Assembly (NCBI GenBank): GCA_030019205.1
Contig: JASEFH010000002.1
Span: forward strand, 1 to 64,000
Direction: 5' to 3'
Length of the DNA stretch: 64,000 nt
From: Methanomicrobiales archaeon
GTDB taxonomy: Archaea; Halobacteriota; Methanomicrobia; Methanomicrobiales; JACTUA01
Part shown: one piece after another, positions 9,097-17,984 of the stretch
Layout: each line of letters begins with the position of its first letter
Numbering within the stretch: the stretch's first letter is position 1
The notes under the pieces: model-generated
The model's database searches: none
What the model was told of the DNA's origin: nothing
The model's input: the letters and a program-made list of their open reading frames with translations, nothing else
Made by a program: the position numbers and the translations under genes

Positions 9097-9125
9097 CTTA
9101 CGGTTCGACGTAAGGAGAATAAACA
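9097..9125 (-). promoter_or_regulatory. Predicted cas operon promoter with palindromic operator
   Basis: On the minus strand a TATA-like box, TGTTTATTC (9117-9125), is followed by an 18-base inverted repeat, CTTACG-GTTCGA-CGTAAG (9097-9114), whose 6-base arms match perfectly. The expected start site, about 26 bases after the box, is near 9095, and the cas3 ATG is at 9080. An inverted repeat between TATA box and start site is a classic place for an archaeal repressor. Function is inferred. Confidence 0.5.
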
Positions 9126-9865
9126 TAGCCGTTTTTCATCAAGTACAATTCTGTATGTGTGGTACATCCCGCTATCCGCTGAGAAGCACGAAGATCTTTG
9201 TTTGGGGCCCGGCTCGAATGGCCGGCTTTCGGATTCGTGAAGAAGCCCAAGCATCCGCAGGTCATGCAGCAGAAGCGGGAGGATCTGGCATGCTGGTTGG
9301 GGGAGGATGGATGTCCCTGAGAAGGAGAGAACTTTCGATCTCGAAAGCATCGTTGGAGAGTCGTCCAGCATCCCGGAGAGCGATTGTCAAATGCGAGAGG
9401 GAGGGGGTGCGCCCCCTCCCCCTCAAGGTCCCCCTCCCCCCATGGTGCGATAGGGGGGCAGGATCCGGGTCGCAGGATGAGGACGTGTATTGCGAGATCC
9501 GATGTTCCAGTACAGAAATGGGCGGCTATCCTAAGTATCCTAAGCAGGGTCTATCGCAATTCGTTGAGACACGACGGATGAATACCGGCCCTTCCTCGTG
9601 ACCCTCGCCCGGGATCGGCGGCCCGGTGCCCCCAGGGCTCCTTCGCGTTCACCCACTGGCGCAAAGAGAACGGGCCGTATTGTTCGACCACAGTTGCAGA
9701 AGAACAGGGCGTGGCGACCCCGTCGGAATCCTTAGGAACCGATGCAGCGAGGAATTCGGGCCCGAGCTGCCCTCTATGACGGCCTGGTTCACCCACAGCA
9801 GCCGATCCACCGGCATCCCCCGCATGCGATCGGGGCGATGAGGTGCGTAGGGGGTGTTGTCCATA
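9126..9865. other. Intergenic stretch without a recognisable gene
   Basis: About 740 bases between the cas promoter and the DUF2795 gene. Short open frames exist on both strands but none resembles a known family. Near 9405-9460 the DNA is very rich in G and C runs. A minus-strand frame around 9560-9860 could be a remnant, but I cannot name it. Confidence 0.4.
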
Positions 9866-9873
9866 AAAAAGAG
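9866..9873 (-). terminator. T-rich terminator of the DUF2795 gene
   Basis: A run of T residues (CTCTTTTTTATGG on the minus strand) follows the DUF2795 stop codon by a few bases. Oligo-T tracts of this kind end archaeal transcripts. Confidence 0.5.
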
Positions 9874-9879
9874 TATGCC

Positions 9880-10086
9880 TTATCGGATCTCTCCAAAAGC
9901 CCGGCTGACATCGGTGGGTCCGTTGAAATCCCGGTCCGGCAGCCTGCGGATCACATCCATGATGGTGTCGGGAGCGTTGTGTTCCCGAGCGGTGTTCATC
10001 AGCTTCTGTTTGTCCGCGGGATAGTCGATGCCTGCGAGGTACTTCTGGAGCGATGCGGGACTGACTTCCCCCTGCCCGGTGCTCAT
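9880..10086 (-). CDS. Stand-alone DUF2795 domain protein
   Basis: A 68 aa protein consisting of one DUF2795 domain: LQKYLAGIDYPADKQKL, then AREHNAPDTIMDVIRRL, ending VSRAFGEIR. The function of DUF2795 is unknown. The same domain is fused to PRC-barrels at 28861-29919, 58674-59502 and 59605-60414, and a remnant lies at 17639-17842. The ATG at 10086 is preferred because GGAAGG and AGAGG lie upstream; an ATG nine codons earlier (10113) is possible. It has its own promoter and terminator, so it is a single-gene unit. Confidence 0.8.
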   Translation of the reverse strand: MSTGQGEVSPASLQKYLAGIDYPADKQKLMNTAREHNAPDTIMDVIRRLPDRDFNGPTDVSRAFGEIR

Positions 10087-10164
10087 GCCTCTTCTACCTT
10101 CCTCTCGAACCATGCCGTTCAACTCCCGTGCGCTAGGCGCACCGCCCCCCTTCACACCCCCATA

Positions 10165-10175
10165 GTTTATATACT
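10165..10175 (-). promoter_or_regulatory. TATA box of the DUF2795 gene
   Basis: AGTATATAAAC on the minus strand is a strong archaeal TATA box. The expected start site is near 10144, about 55 bases before the ATG at 10086. Confidence 0.6.
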
Positions 10176-10595
10176 TTCCCCAAATCCGGACGATAAAGCG
10201 CGGGCGTAAACCGTGATTGGAGGAGGATCTCCTCCCGATGCCGGGGGCGATCTGCGGTCCCCCCGAAGTGTGCATCCCGGACGCGGTAAACGCCGCGCGC
10301 CCCGGTATGCCGTGCGGCGTGGGACACCGCCGAAATCTGCAGGGCTGCCAGGAACCCGGCTACGGGTCAGCGATGATCTCCAGCCCCGCGAGAGGGGAAG
10401 GGCGAAGGCCCCGAGCGGGGCGCATCGATCCTATCGCCTCTATCCGGGGCTGGATTAAAAAAAGGCACAGGAAGAAGGTATCCCTGCTCCAGCTCGCATT
10501 TGGGTGGTAGATGCAGTCTCCTGCAAGGCCTCATGAGGCCCCCTCTGCCCCACTCCATGCCCCGCAGGGGCTGCAGCCCCGTAATGGTTATAGAT
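10176..10595. other. Intergenic stretch without a recognisable gene
   Basis: About 420 bases with only short overlapping frames on both strands and no family match. An A-rich run at 10455-10463 (GATTAAAAAAAGG) is the only notable sequence. Confidence 0.4.
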
Positions 10596-10670
10596 GTATA
10601 TATATCTTTGGGCATCCGAAGTCACGGAGGAGCCCCATCGGTGTATCCGATGCCGGATGCGGCCGATGGG
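10596..10670 (+). ncRNA. Candidate structured small RNA behind a strong TATA box
   Basis: A TATA box (GTATATATAT, 10596-10605) is followed 28 bases later by a nested hairpin. The outer stem is CCCATCGG (10634-10641) with CCGATGGG (10663-10670); the inner stem is ATCCG (10645-10649) with CGGAT (10654-10658). The hairpin starts just after the expected start site (about 10627). No good reading frame follows. The TATA box also works on the other strand, so direction is uncertain. Confidence 0.3.
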
Positions 10671-11198
10671 AGAGGCAGGAGCGTGCCGCCCTGCGGGAGA
10701 GCCAGAGTGACCCGGGGCCGTCGAATACCGGAAGGCGAAGCCGGTAACCTCGTTTCGCTGGGCGGCATCCGTGGGCGGACAGGCAGGATCTGCTGCAGGG
10801 ATGCGCACGGTCCGTCCGCTACTGCCATAGCGCACCTCCCTGACCGCCCCCGGGCCCCCACCACGGCTACGATGGATCTCTCCCGGAGGTCCACCCCCGG
10901 GGGGAGCGGGAGGGGGGAGCACGCATTGCGGCAGTCCCGCCCATCCTGCGGCGGCCGGTATCGCGCTGGTGCTGCAACATACCCGCTCGTGCGGTGGAGA
11001 TACTCCCGCAACGCCCTGACAGCGCGACAACGGGACTGCCGGAGAGACCGCGGCAGTGCAGGACGCGAAATGGAGCGGCGCACGGATGCTGCCTCCCGTG
11101 TGTCGCATCCCGCCGTCACTTCCACGGTGCATAGATTAGATTGAAGGCAGTCTGCCGCCAACACTGTGTGCAGGAGTCTGGAGAGCAGGGGGTCCGCG
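10671..11198. other. Intergenic stretch before ruvC
   Basis: About 530 bases. Frames on both strands are long because of high GC, but none has recognisable content. CAGGGGG near 11186 is the ruvC ribosome-binding site. Confidence 0.4.
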
Positions 11199-11693
11199 AT
11201 GATCGTCATCGGCATCGATCCCGGGCTGGCGCGCGTCGGGTATGGGGTACTCGAGGTAGAGCGCGGTGCCGTGGAGCCGCTCTGCTATAACTGCATCGAG
11301 ACCTCGGGAGAGACGATGCGGACGTCCCGCCGCCTGCTGGACATCCACATCGCCCTGGAGGCGATCCTGGATGAGTATCCCCCGCAGTGGCTCGCCGTGG
11401 AGAAGCTCTTCTTCTCCCGGAACATCACCTCCGCGATGAACGTCAGCGAGGTGCGCGGGATCGTGCTGCTCACCGCGGAGCAGCGGGGGATCCCCATCGC
11501 AGAGTACACCCCGAACCAGGTCAAGCTGGCGATCACCGGTTCGGGAAAGGCGGACAAGCGCCAGATGCAGGAGATGGTGAAACGGCTCCTCCGCCTGGCG
11601 GAGCTCCCGAGACCGGACGATGCGGCCGATGCCCTCGCCATCGCCCTCTGCCATATCCATACGATGAGACATGATCGCACATCTGAACGGTGA
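11199..11693 (+). CDS. ruvC: Holliday junction resolvase RuvC
   Basis: RuvC cuts Holliday junctions symmetrically after branch migration by RuvAB. The 164 aa protein begins MIVIGIDPGLARVGYG with catalytic Asp7. Glu68 (LAVEKLFF) and the acidic cluster Asp140, Asp141 and Asp144 (RPDDAADALAIALCH) complete the RNase-H-like active site. The ATG at 11199 fits the family N-terminus and has CAGGGGG upstream. ruvA begins before ruvC ends (23-base overlap), so the three ruv genes form a tight operon. This is the bacterial system; archaea normally use Hjc, so it points to old transfer, which I recall is shared by Methanomicrobiales. Confidence 0.95.
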   Translation: MIVIGIDPGLARVGYGVLEVERGAVEPLCYNCIETSGETMRTSRRLLDIHIALEAILDEYPPQWLAVEKLFFSRNITSAMNVSEVRGIVLLTAEQRGIPIAEYTPNQVKLAITGSGKADKRQMQEMVKRLLRLAELPRPDDAADALAIALCHIHTMRHDRTSER

Positions 11694-12267
11694 ACTGGCC
11701 GCAATCGGCGACAGATGGGTGGTTCTGGACGTCAACGGCATCGGCTACCGCGTGTACGTGACCCGCCCCACCCTGGAGGAGCTGCAGTCCCGCGAGGGGC
11801 GGGTGCGTCTCTGCACGCACATGGCGGTGCGGGAGGATGCCATCGCCCTCTACGGATTCCTGAACCAGAACGAACTCGAGGTATTCAGGATCCTGATCGG
11901 GGTGAGCGGGATCGGCCCGCAGATCGCGATGAACATCCTCTCCCAGATCGGGATCGAGGATCTTGTGCTCGCAATCGTCGGCCAGGACGAAGGGATCCTG
12001 ACGAGCATCTCCGGCATCGGCCAGAAGAGCGCCAAACGTCTGATCCTGGAGCTGCGGGACAAGATGCAGAAGGTGAACGGGACCCTGCTGCCGGCGGCGG
12101 GGGTGCAGGGGCGGGCTGCCGTGCGGGATGCGGTGAGCGCCCTCGTCTCGCTCGGATTCACACCAAAAGAGTCGAAAGACGCCGTCCTGGCCGCGGCGGG
12201 TGAGATCGGGGACCCCACGGTCCAAGTCCTGATTAAGGCGGCTCTCGCGAAACTGAAGGAGCGATAG
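11671..12267 (+). CDS. ruvA: Holliday junction branch migration protein RuvA
   Basis: RuvA binds the four-way junction as a tetramer and loads RuvB. The 198 aa length is standard. It opens [30 protein letters not shown], the OB-fold domain I. Domain II has two helix-hairpin-helix motifs ([14 protein letters not shown] and [16 protein letters not shown]). The C-terminal domain III, which touches RuvB, covers the last 50 residues ([18 protein letters not shown]). It overlaps ruvC by 23 bases and ends two bases before ruvB. Confidence 0.96.
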   Translation: MIAHLNGELAAIGDRWVVLDVNGIGYRVYVTRPTLEELQSREGRVRLCTHMAVREDAIALYGFLNQNELEVFRILIGVSGIGPQIAMNILSQIGIEDLVLAIVGQDEGILTSISGIGQKSAKRLILELRDKMQKVNGTLLPAAGVQGRAAVRDAVSALVSLGFTPKESKDAVLAAAGEIGDPTVQVLIKAALAKLKER

Positions 12268-12269
12268 GT

Positions 12270-13274
12270 ATGACAAAACGCATCGTCACCCCCCAGATTC
12301 GGGCGGACGACATCGAGGATCTGGCGATCCGCCCGGCCCGCCTGGAGGATTTCGTCGGGCAGAACCAGCTCAAAGATACCCTGAAGATTGCGATCGAGGC
12401 GGCCCGCCTCCGCGGGGAGCCGCTGGACCATATCCTCTTCTCCGGGCCGCCGGGCCTCGGGAAGACCACGCTCGCCCATATCATCGCCCGCGAGATGGGG
12501 TCCGAGATCAGGACGACGACCGGACCGGTGCTGGAGAAGCCCGGGGATGTCGCCGCGATGCTCACTGCCCTGAACCGGGGGGACGTCCTCTTCATCGACG
12601 AGATCCACCGCATGAACCCGATCGTCGAGGAGATCCTCTACCCCGCGATGGAGGACTTCTTCATCGACGTGATGATCGGGGAGGGTCCGAGCGCCCGCTC
12701 CGTGAAGCTCACCCTGGAGCAGTTCACGCTGATCGGAGCCACCACAAAGCAGGGTCTGCTGGGATCGCCCTTCCGAGACCGCTTCGGGATCCTGTCGAGG
12801 CTGGATCTCTACTCGAAGGAGGACCTGTCCCGGATCGTGACGCGCAGCGCCTCGATCCTGCAGATCCCGATCACGGCCGATGGAGCCCGGGAGATCGCCG
12901 CCAGGAGCCGGGGGACCCCGCGGGTCGCGAACCGCCTCCTGCGGCGGGTGAGGGACTACGCGCTCGTCAGGGGGGACGGCACCGTGACGGCGGAGATCGC
13001 CGACCAGGCTCTCGCCATGCTGCAGATCGATCCCCTGGGTCTGGACGAGCTCGACCGCCGCATCCTCTCGGTGATCGCCGAGGACTTCGGCGGGGGGCCC
13101 GTCGGGGTGAAGACGATCGCCATCTCGGTCGGGGAGGAGGTGCGGACGATCGAGGACGTCTACGAGCCCTACCTGATCCAGATCGGGTTCCTGAAGCGGA
13201 CGCCGCAGGGGCGGGAGACGACGGCTGCGGCGCGGAGCCACCTGAAGCACCCGCAGAAGACTCTGCCGGGATAG
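12270..13274 (+). CDS. ruvB: Holliday junction branch migration helicase RuvB
   Basis: RuvB is the hexameric AAA+ motor that drives branch migration. The 334 aa protein has the typical N-terminus ([20 protein letters not shown]), Walker A ([15 protein letters not shown]) and Walker B ([12 protein letters not shown]). Sensor-1 and arginine-finger regions follow ([21 protein letters not shown]). The C-terminal winged helix carries the DRRIL and [10 protein letters not shown] motifs. It is the last gene of the ruvCAB operon. The convergent LigD-like gene ends 50 bases further on. Confidence 0.97.
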   Translation: MTKRIVTPQIRADDIEDLAIRPARLEDFVGQNQLKDTLKIAIEAARLRGEPLDHILFSGPPGLGKTTLAHIIAREMGSEIRTTTGPVLEKPGDVAAMLTALNRGDVLFIDEIHRMNPIVEEILYPAMEDFFIDVMIGEGPSARSVKLTLEQFTLIGATTKQGLLGSPFRDRFGILSRLDLYSKEDLSRIVTRSASILQIPITADGAREIAARSRGTPRVANRLLRRVRDYALVRGDGTVTAEIADQALAMLQIDPLGLDELDRRILSVIAEDFGGGPVGVKTIAISVGEEVRTIEDVYEPYLIQIGFLKRTPQGRETTAAARSHLKHPQKTLPG

Positions 13275-13323
13275 AGGCTGCCGCATGCGGTCGGCGGTGC
13301 CCCCGCGCGGGCACGGCATCTCC

Positions 13324-14703
13324 TCATTCGGACGCCTTGAAGAGGAGCCAGCTCCCCTCCTCGGCCTTCTTGAAGCGGATGAAGACGTAGCGGCCGTGCA
13401 GCCGCTGCCCGTTCAGCATCACCTCGATCTTGTCTGGCTCCCAGGTCCTGGCATCGTAGGTGCCGGCGTCCCAGATGGAGATGGTGCCGGCCCCGTACTC
13501 CCCCTCCGGGATGGTCCCCGCGAAATCGATGTACTCCAGAGGGTGATCCTCGGTCTCGATTGCCAGGTGACGCACCCCCGGCCGCTCGGGCACCCCCTTC
13601 GGCACCGCCCAGCTCTTCAGCACGCCGCCCCGCTCCAGGCGGAAGTCGAAGTGGAGGCGCGTGGCGCGGTGCTCGTGCACCACGAAGCGGCTCCCCCCCT
13701 CCCCTGCCGAAGCACCGCCCGCGGGCTCCGGGGTCCTGACGAAGTTCCGCCGCTCTCGGTACTCCGCCAGGGTCTCGCTCCCCCGGGACCGGGCTGCCGT
13801 CCGGCCGGAAGGGATGGGATCCAGGGCGGGCAGGCGCTGCCGCTGCTCGAAGATCCCCTTCCAGGGGTCTTCCCGCTCCAGAACCGTGCGGAGGGTGAAC
13901 GCCTCAGGGCGGACGCCCCGTGCGAGTTCCTCCCAGGCGAGCGGGGTGGAGACCGTCGCCGCGGGAGTCGCCCGCAGGCTGTAGGGGGCGATCATCGTCC
14001 GCCCCTTCGCGTTGAGGAGATAGTCGAAGAAGACGATGCCTGCCTCGCGGGTGCGTGCGACCTCCGGGACGATCCAGGGATTCTCGCGGGCGAGGTTCCG
14101 CCCCACCCGGTGGACGAACTCCCGGGTCTGTTCGAAGGTGTGGACCCCGTCGAGCGGGACGATCACGTGGACGCCCCTCTTGCCGGATGTCTTCGCATAG
14201 CCCGCGAGACCCAGGTCGTCGAGCTTCTCCCTGAGCAGCAGCGCCGCCCGGGCCGCTTCGGGGAAATGCGCCGGAGGCTCCGGGTCGAAGTCGAAGACGG
14301 CGCAGTCCGGCACATAGATCGAACCGCCGCGGGAGAGGGGGACATGGAGCTCAAGAGCCGCCAGATTCGCCAGCCAGAGGAGGGTGTCGGTATCGCCGGC
14401 CACAACGTAGCGCACGTCCTTTCCCTTCGACTCCGAGGGCTGGAGCGACGTCTCCACCCAGTCCGGGGTGCCCGGAGGGGCATTCTTCGAGAAGAACCGT
14501 TCCCCCGCGATGCCGTCCGGGTAGCGGACGACCGAGAGGGGGCGATCCTTCAGGAAGGGGAGGAGGCGGGGGGCCGCCTCACGGTAGTAGCGGATCACGT
14601 CGGCCTTCGTGATCCCCGCCTCGGGGTAGAGCACCTTCTCGGGACGGGTGAACGCCACGCGGGCGGACGGATCTCCTGCACGAAGTCGCTCTCCGGCTTT
14701 CAT
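13324..14703 (-). CDS. LigD-type DNA polymerase/primase fused to 3'-phosphoesterase, no ligase domain
   Basis: The product (459 aa) combines two repair domains of the prokaryotic end-joining enzyme LigD. Residues about 15-290 are the archaeo-eukaryotic primase-type polymerase domain, with catalytic DFD at 138-140 (AVFDFDPEPP) and TSGKRGVHVIVPL near 172-184. Residues about 340-459 are the phosphoesterase domain: HEHRATRLHFDFRLE with His343, His345, His351 and Asp353, then SWAVPKG and DHPLEYIDFAGTIPEGEYG. No ATP-dependent ligase domain is present, and no Ku gene occurs in the window. Start: GGGAGAGG precedes the ATG at 14703; an ATG at 14715 could be a leaderless start. It likely processes and fills DNA ends with partners encoded elsewhere. 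Confidence 0.92.
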   Translation of the reverse strand: MKAGERLRAGDPSARVAFTRPEKVLYPEAGITKADVIRYYREAAPRLLPFLKDRPLSVVRYPDGIAGERFFSKNAPPGTPDWVETSLQPSESKGKDVRYVVAGDTDTLLWLANLAALELHVPLSRGGSIYVPDCAVFDFDPEPPAHFPEAARAALLLREKLDDLGLAGYAKTSGKRGVHVIVPLDGVHTFEQTREFVHRVGRNLARENPWIVPEVARTREAGIVFFDYLLNAKGRTMIAPYSLRATPAATVSTPLAWEELARGVRPEAFTLRTVLEREDPWKGIFEQRQRLPALDPIPSGRTAARSRGSETLAEYRERRNFVRTPEPAGGASAGEGGSRFVVHEHRATRLHFDFRLERGGVLKSWAVPKGVPERPGVRHLAIETEDHPLEYIDFAGTIPEGEYGAGTISIWDAGTYDARTWEPDKIEVMLNGQRLHGRYVFIRFKKAEEGSWLLFKASE

Positions 14704-14738
14704 ATCCTCTCCCATCAGGAGAGGATGGGGAGTCGATG

Positions 14739-14748
14739 TATTTAAATT
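14739..14748 (-). promoter_or_regulatory. TATA box of the LigD-like gene
   Basis: AATTTAAATA on the minus strand. The expected start site (about 14717) falls at the upstream ATG (14715), so transcripts may be leaderless or have a very short leader. Confidence 0.5.
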
Positions 14749-15299
14749 CCGTCGGGTCCCCGCGAGATTCTGGGCCTGACGGGATGATGGGCCGGAAAGG
14801 TGGACTTCATGGTACCATACGGCCCCGCGAGCAGGGGAATATTCGATGCATCCCCGTTCATGCAACGGGCATGCCTCGGGCCGGCAGGCAACGAGTGGAA
14901 TCGAACCCGGAAACGAATCATTTCCCGTGACAATTCCTCTTCCTGCAGAGGCGGTAAATGACTCTGGAAGAACTCCGCCTCTCAATATGCGGCGATGAGC
15001 GGACTGGCGAACGGCTGGGTGAGACCGGGGGAGATCGGGGGATCCTCTGCCCTGAGGCAGCGTCTCGCAAGGCTCCTGTCCATAGCGCAGAATTGCGTCC
15101 CCCTTCGTCTGCCAGTTTGCCAGCACCGCGAGGCGGTAACATCCTGCAATCATGAGCGAGTGACCCGGTTCGCTCTATGCTGCGGGTGCGCGCGAAGCTG
15201 CGGGAGCCCGCGGAGCTCGGGGGACGGGCAGGAGATACCGGCGGATCTCCCGCGACGCCTGAAGCAGACAACCCGTCGGCCTCAACCGTTCGGGCTGCC
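14749..15299. other. Intergenic stretch without a recognisable gene
   Basis: About 550 bases; no frame with family resemblance. A sequence near 14893 looks like the T-arm of a tRNA in reverse, but the stem does not pair. Confidence 0.4.
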
Positions 15300-15695
15300 C
15301 CAGGCAGCCACTTCCAGAGAGGAATGAAGCGGACCGCCCCCCCCTCCGTCTTCTCCACCTCGTTCGGGAGAAGGAGTTCCTCCCGCACCCGGGAGCCGTG
15401 GAGGTCTGCCAACGCGATCAGCGCTCTCTCCTCCCAGGCGGAGCGGGCATCCGTATTCGAGATGTCGGTTTCCAAGAGCGAACGGTCCGCAATATCTGAC
15501 GACGTAATCGAATTTGTCCTGTTTCTTCCAGTAATCGACTTCGTGGCCATGATTCTTGAGTTCGATGAAGACGAGGTTCTCTGCAGGCCTTCCCTCGTCT
15601 TCCGGAGGCCGGAACGATACGGCTTCCGGAGGCCGTCGCCGGTGCAGCAGATATTCGTTTTTATTCCTTCCCTGATGCGCTTGCCGAGCAGATGC
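15300..15695 (-). pseudogene. Decayed AAA ATPase of the DUF4143 type (C-terminal part only)
   Basis: Minus-strand fragments in different frames line up with the C-terminal half of DUF4143 ATPases (AAA_14 family, often linked to mobile or defence regions). The order is IREGIKTNICCTGDGL, then EAVSFRPPEDEGRPAENLVF and IELKNHGHEVDYWKKQDKF (about 15498-15625), then EERALIALADLHGSRVREEL and IPLWKWLPG (to about 15300). In intact proteins these are one continuous chain ending in an IPLWKWL-like motif. At least two frameshifts separate them, and no P-loop region is recognisable upstream. I am confident of the family and less so of the exact ends. Confidence 0.6.
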
Positions 15696-16166
15696 GAAAG
15701 CCGGCACTCCGCCGACGCGAGCGTGACGGGATCGTGCGGCAGATCCCCGTCCGAGAAGCTCGCACATTCCCAAAAAGTCGAGAGGGCGGACCGCTTCCGG
15801 TCGCAGGGCGACTTCGCCCGCCGCTCCCCGCCTTCGACAGCCTGGATTCCATCGCGAGGATGAGGCATGCCGCATCCGCGAGTTCGATTATCGAGCCATC
15901 CGGTTCGATCATGCCCCCCCTTCGGAGCAGAGGAATATCGGATGCCCTGCGGAGAGAGCGGCAAACTCACATCCATGGGCAGGAGGGGGGGTAAAAGCGT
16001 TATTCCCGGGATGACGGGCCATTCCGATTGCATCGAGCCAATGCCCCGCCCTTCGATGCCGCGACTGCGCACCCGTGTCGCTCCTGCAGGAGGGGCGACG
16101 CCCCTGCGCACCACCGGGCGGGAACTGTTCGGTGCGGTAAAATAGGATCGTCGCCATACTCCCTGT
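15696..16166. other. Intergenic stretch without a recognisable gene
   Basis: About 470 bases. It may hold the lost N-terminal half of the decayed DUF4143 gene, but nothing matches clearly. Confidence 0.35.
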
Positions 16167-17360
16167 ATGCAACGAGTCCCGCGGGCGGAACTGGATAACC
16201 GGATGACCCGGTTCCGGGATCGGATGGATGCCGAGAACCCGGACTGGGAGCTGTCCGCCATCTTCGGGCGGATCAACATCTACTACTATACGGGCACGAT
16301 GCCGGATGGGATGCTGCTGATCCCGCGGGACGGCGAGGCGGTGCTCTGGGTCCGCCGTAGCTACGAACGGGCGGTCGACGAGTCCCTCTTCGCCGACATC
16401 CGGAGGATGGACAGTTACCGGGACGCGGCGCGCGACTGGGGACGGGTGCCGGATGCGGTGCACCTGGAGACCGAGGTGGTGCCCCTCGCGCTACTCCAGC
16501 GGTTCAGGAAGCACTTCTCCTTCTCGGAGGTGCGGTCGCTGGATCCGGCGGCGGCGAAGGTTCGATCGGTGAAGAGCGCGTACGAGCTGAGTCTTCTCGA
16601 ACGGGCCGGAGCGATCCACCGCCGCGTGCTGGAGGATGCGGTGCCCGGCATCCTGAGGGAGGGGATGAGCGAGGCGGAGTTCGGGGCCGAGGTCTTCGCC
16701 GCCATGGTGCGGGAGGGGCACCACGGGCTGGTGCGGTTCGGCATGTTCGGAACCGAGATCGTCGTGGGTCAGCTCGGCTTCGGGGAGAACTCCCTCTATC
16801 CGACCTCGTTCGACGGTCCGGGCGGATGCCGCGGGATCGGGCCTGCCGCGCCGGTGCTCGGCAGCCGGGAGCGGCGGCTCGAACGAGGCGACCTGGTCTT
16901 CGTCGACAATGCCTGCGGCGTCGAGGGCTACCACACCGACAAGACGATGATCTACATGTTCGGCAAGGCTCTCCCCGAAGCGGCGGTGGAGGCCCACCGC
17001 CGGTGCGTCGGGATCCAGGAAGAGCTGGCATCGATGCTGCGGCCCGGCGTCACCCCGTCGGAGATCCACGGGAGGATCGCGGAGGGCCTGACGGCAGAGT
17101 TCCGGACGAACTTCATGGGTTTCGGGGAGCGGCGGGTGAACTTCCTGGGCCACGGCGTCGGGCTCCAGGTGGATGAGCCGCCGGTGATCGCGAGGGGATT
17201 CGACGAGCCGCTGGAGGAGAGAATGGTCATCGCGCTCGAGCCCAAGAAGGGGATACCGGGCGTCGGGATGGTCGGCATCGAGAACACCTTCGTCGTCACG
17301 CCCTCGGGCGGGCGGAGCATCACGGGAGAGAGCCCGGGTCTGATCCCGGTGGGATTCTGA
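16167..17360 (+). CDS. M24-family metallopeptidase (Xaa-Pro dipeptidase-like)
   Basis: The 397 aa protein has the creatinase-like N-terminal domain (residues 1-135) and a pita-bread peptidase domain. All five metal ligands are present: Asp247 and Asp258 ([16 protein letters not shown]), His329 (NFLGHGVGL), Glu358 (ALEPKKG) and Glu372 (GIENTFVV). The likely reaction is cleavage of Xaa-Pro or related dipeptides in the cytoplasm. The ATG at 16167 gives a family-typical N-terminus. The gene stands alone. The exact substrate cannot be read from sequence. Confidence 0.9.
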   Translation: MQRVPRAELDNRMTRFRDRMDAENPDWELSAIFGRINIYYYTGTMPDGMLLIPRDGEAVLWVRRSYERAVDESLFADIRRMDSYRDAARDWGRVPDAVHLETEVVPLALLQRFRKHFSFSEVRSLDPAAAKVRSVKSAYELSLLERAGAIHRRVLEDAVPGILREGMSEAEFGAEVFAAMVREGHHGLVRFGMFGTEIVVGQLGFGENSLYPTSFDGPGGCRGIGPAAPVLGSRERRLERGDLVFVDNACGVEGYHTDKTMIYMFGKALPEAAVEAHRRCVGIQEELASMLRPGVTPSEIHGRIAEGLTAEFRTNFMGFGERRVNFLGHGVGLQVDEPPVIARGFDEPLEERMVIALEPKKGIPGVGMVGIENTFVVTPSGGRSITGESPGLIPVGF

Positions 17361-17638
17361 GGAGCCGTGGCTCCGCATCATCCCGAAGGATGAGGGGCGA
17401 TAGCGGCCTGAACGTGCCGCGTTGCCGCAGCCGGGGGCGGCGGCTGCGCTTCGGGGAACATGCAGGCGTTTCTCCGTCCATGCTGGTGAGCGCGAGCGAC
17501 TTTCGGTTTACGGGTCAAGGAATAGCCTGCGATAGTCGATCCAGGGAAGGCTGTGGACTGTACGGCTTCCCGATCTCCGGACGGGGGCGCATGGCAGCGA
17601 TGATCCCGAAAGAATGTTACGGAATACATCATTAAAGG
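17361..17638. other. Intergenic stretch without a recognisable gene
   Basis: About 280 bases of GC-rich DNA downstream of the M24 peptidase. I see no gene in it. Confidence 0.4.
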
Positions 17639-17842
17639 TCATTGTCGCGTCTTCCGAACGGGAATGCCGCCTGCCGGGCCTATCTTCTGGCTGGCGTTCA
17701 TGGCGGATGCAGGGGCGTTGTTCTTCCGTGCCGCATGCATCCGCTTCCGGTTGTCCGAAGAGTAGTCGATCCCTTCCGGAGGGGGATATGCCGGATTCCC
17801 CGATACTCTGTTTCGTCTCCTGGGAAGCCAGGGTCTTCTCAT
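17639..17842 (-). pseudogene. Remnant of a DUF2795 domain gene
   Basis: The minus-strand frame reads YPPPEGIDYSSDNRKRMHAA followed by RKNNAPASAMNASQKI. This tracks the DUF2795 core seen elsewhere in the window (YLAGIDYPADKQKL then AREHNAPDTIMDVIRRL). The preceding part and the usual C-terminal VSREFGRI end are lost. I read it as a decayed paralogue; the match is short, so confidence is moderate. Confidence 0.45.
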
Positions 17843-17946
17843 CCCCCTGCCGTGCCGGCACCGCCCGTTCTTCCAGGGGCAATCCGTCTGAAGCGGTATG
17901 CGTCACCGGCGCATGCCGGGCGGCAGACGAGAGCCGGTTAGGAATA

Positions 17947-17956
17947 CATTTATACC
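17947..17956 (+). promoter_or_regulatory. TATA box upstream of the 17985 gene
   Basis: CATTTATACC on the plus strand, about 33 bases before the ATG, giving a leader of only a few bases. Confidence 0.5.
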
Positions 17957-17984
17957 TATCAGGGGAAATGGCAGGCGAGAGAGC

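Noticed and set aside
9081-9371. A longer N-terminus for Cas3 (97 extra codons)
   Set aside because: The extension has no Cas3 resemblance, and MYYAHSTG is the usual family start. The extension would cover the TATA box and palindrome.
9551-9864. Two overlapping minus-strand frames that read partly like protein
   Set aside because: No family recognised and no consistent frame; too weak to call a pseudogene.
11850-13319. A 489-residue minus-strand frame
   Set aside because: It lies opposite ruvA and ruvB, which are clearly the real genes.
14880-14950. A possible tRNA T-arm on the minus strand (GGGTTCGATTCC)
   Set aside because: The T-stem pairs at only two positions and no acceptor or anticodon arm can be placed.
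15177-15863. A 228-residue plus-strand frame
   Set aside because: It is the opposite strand of the decayed DUF4143 gene; the family motifs are on the minus strand.
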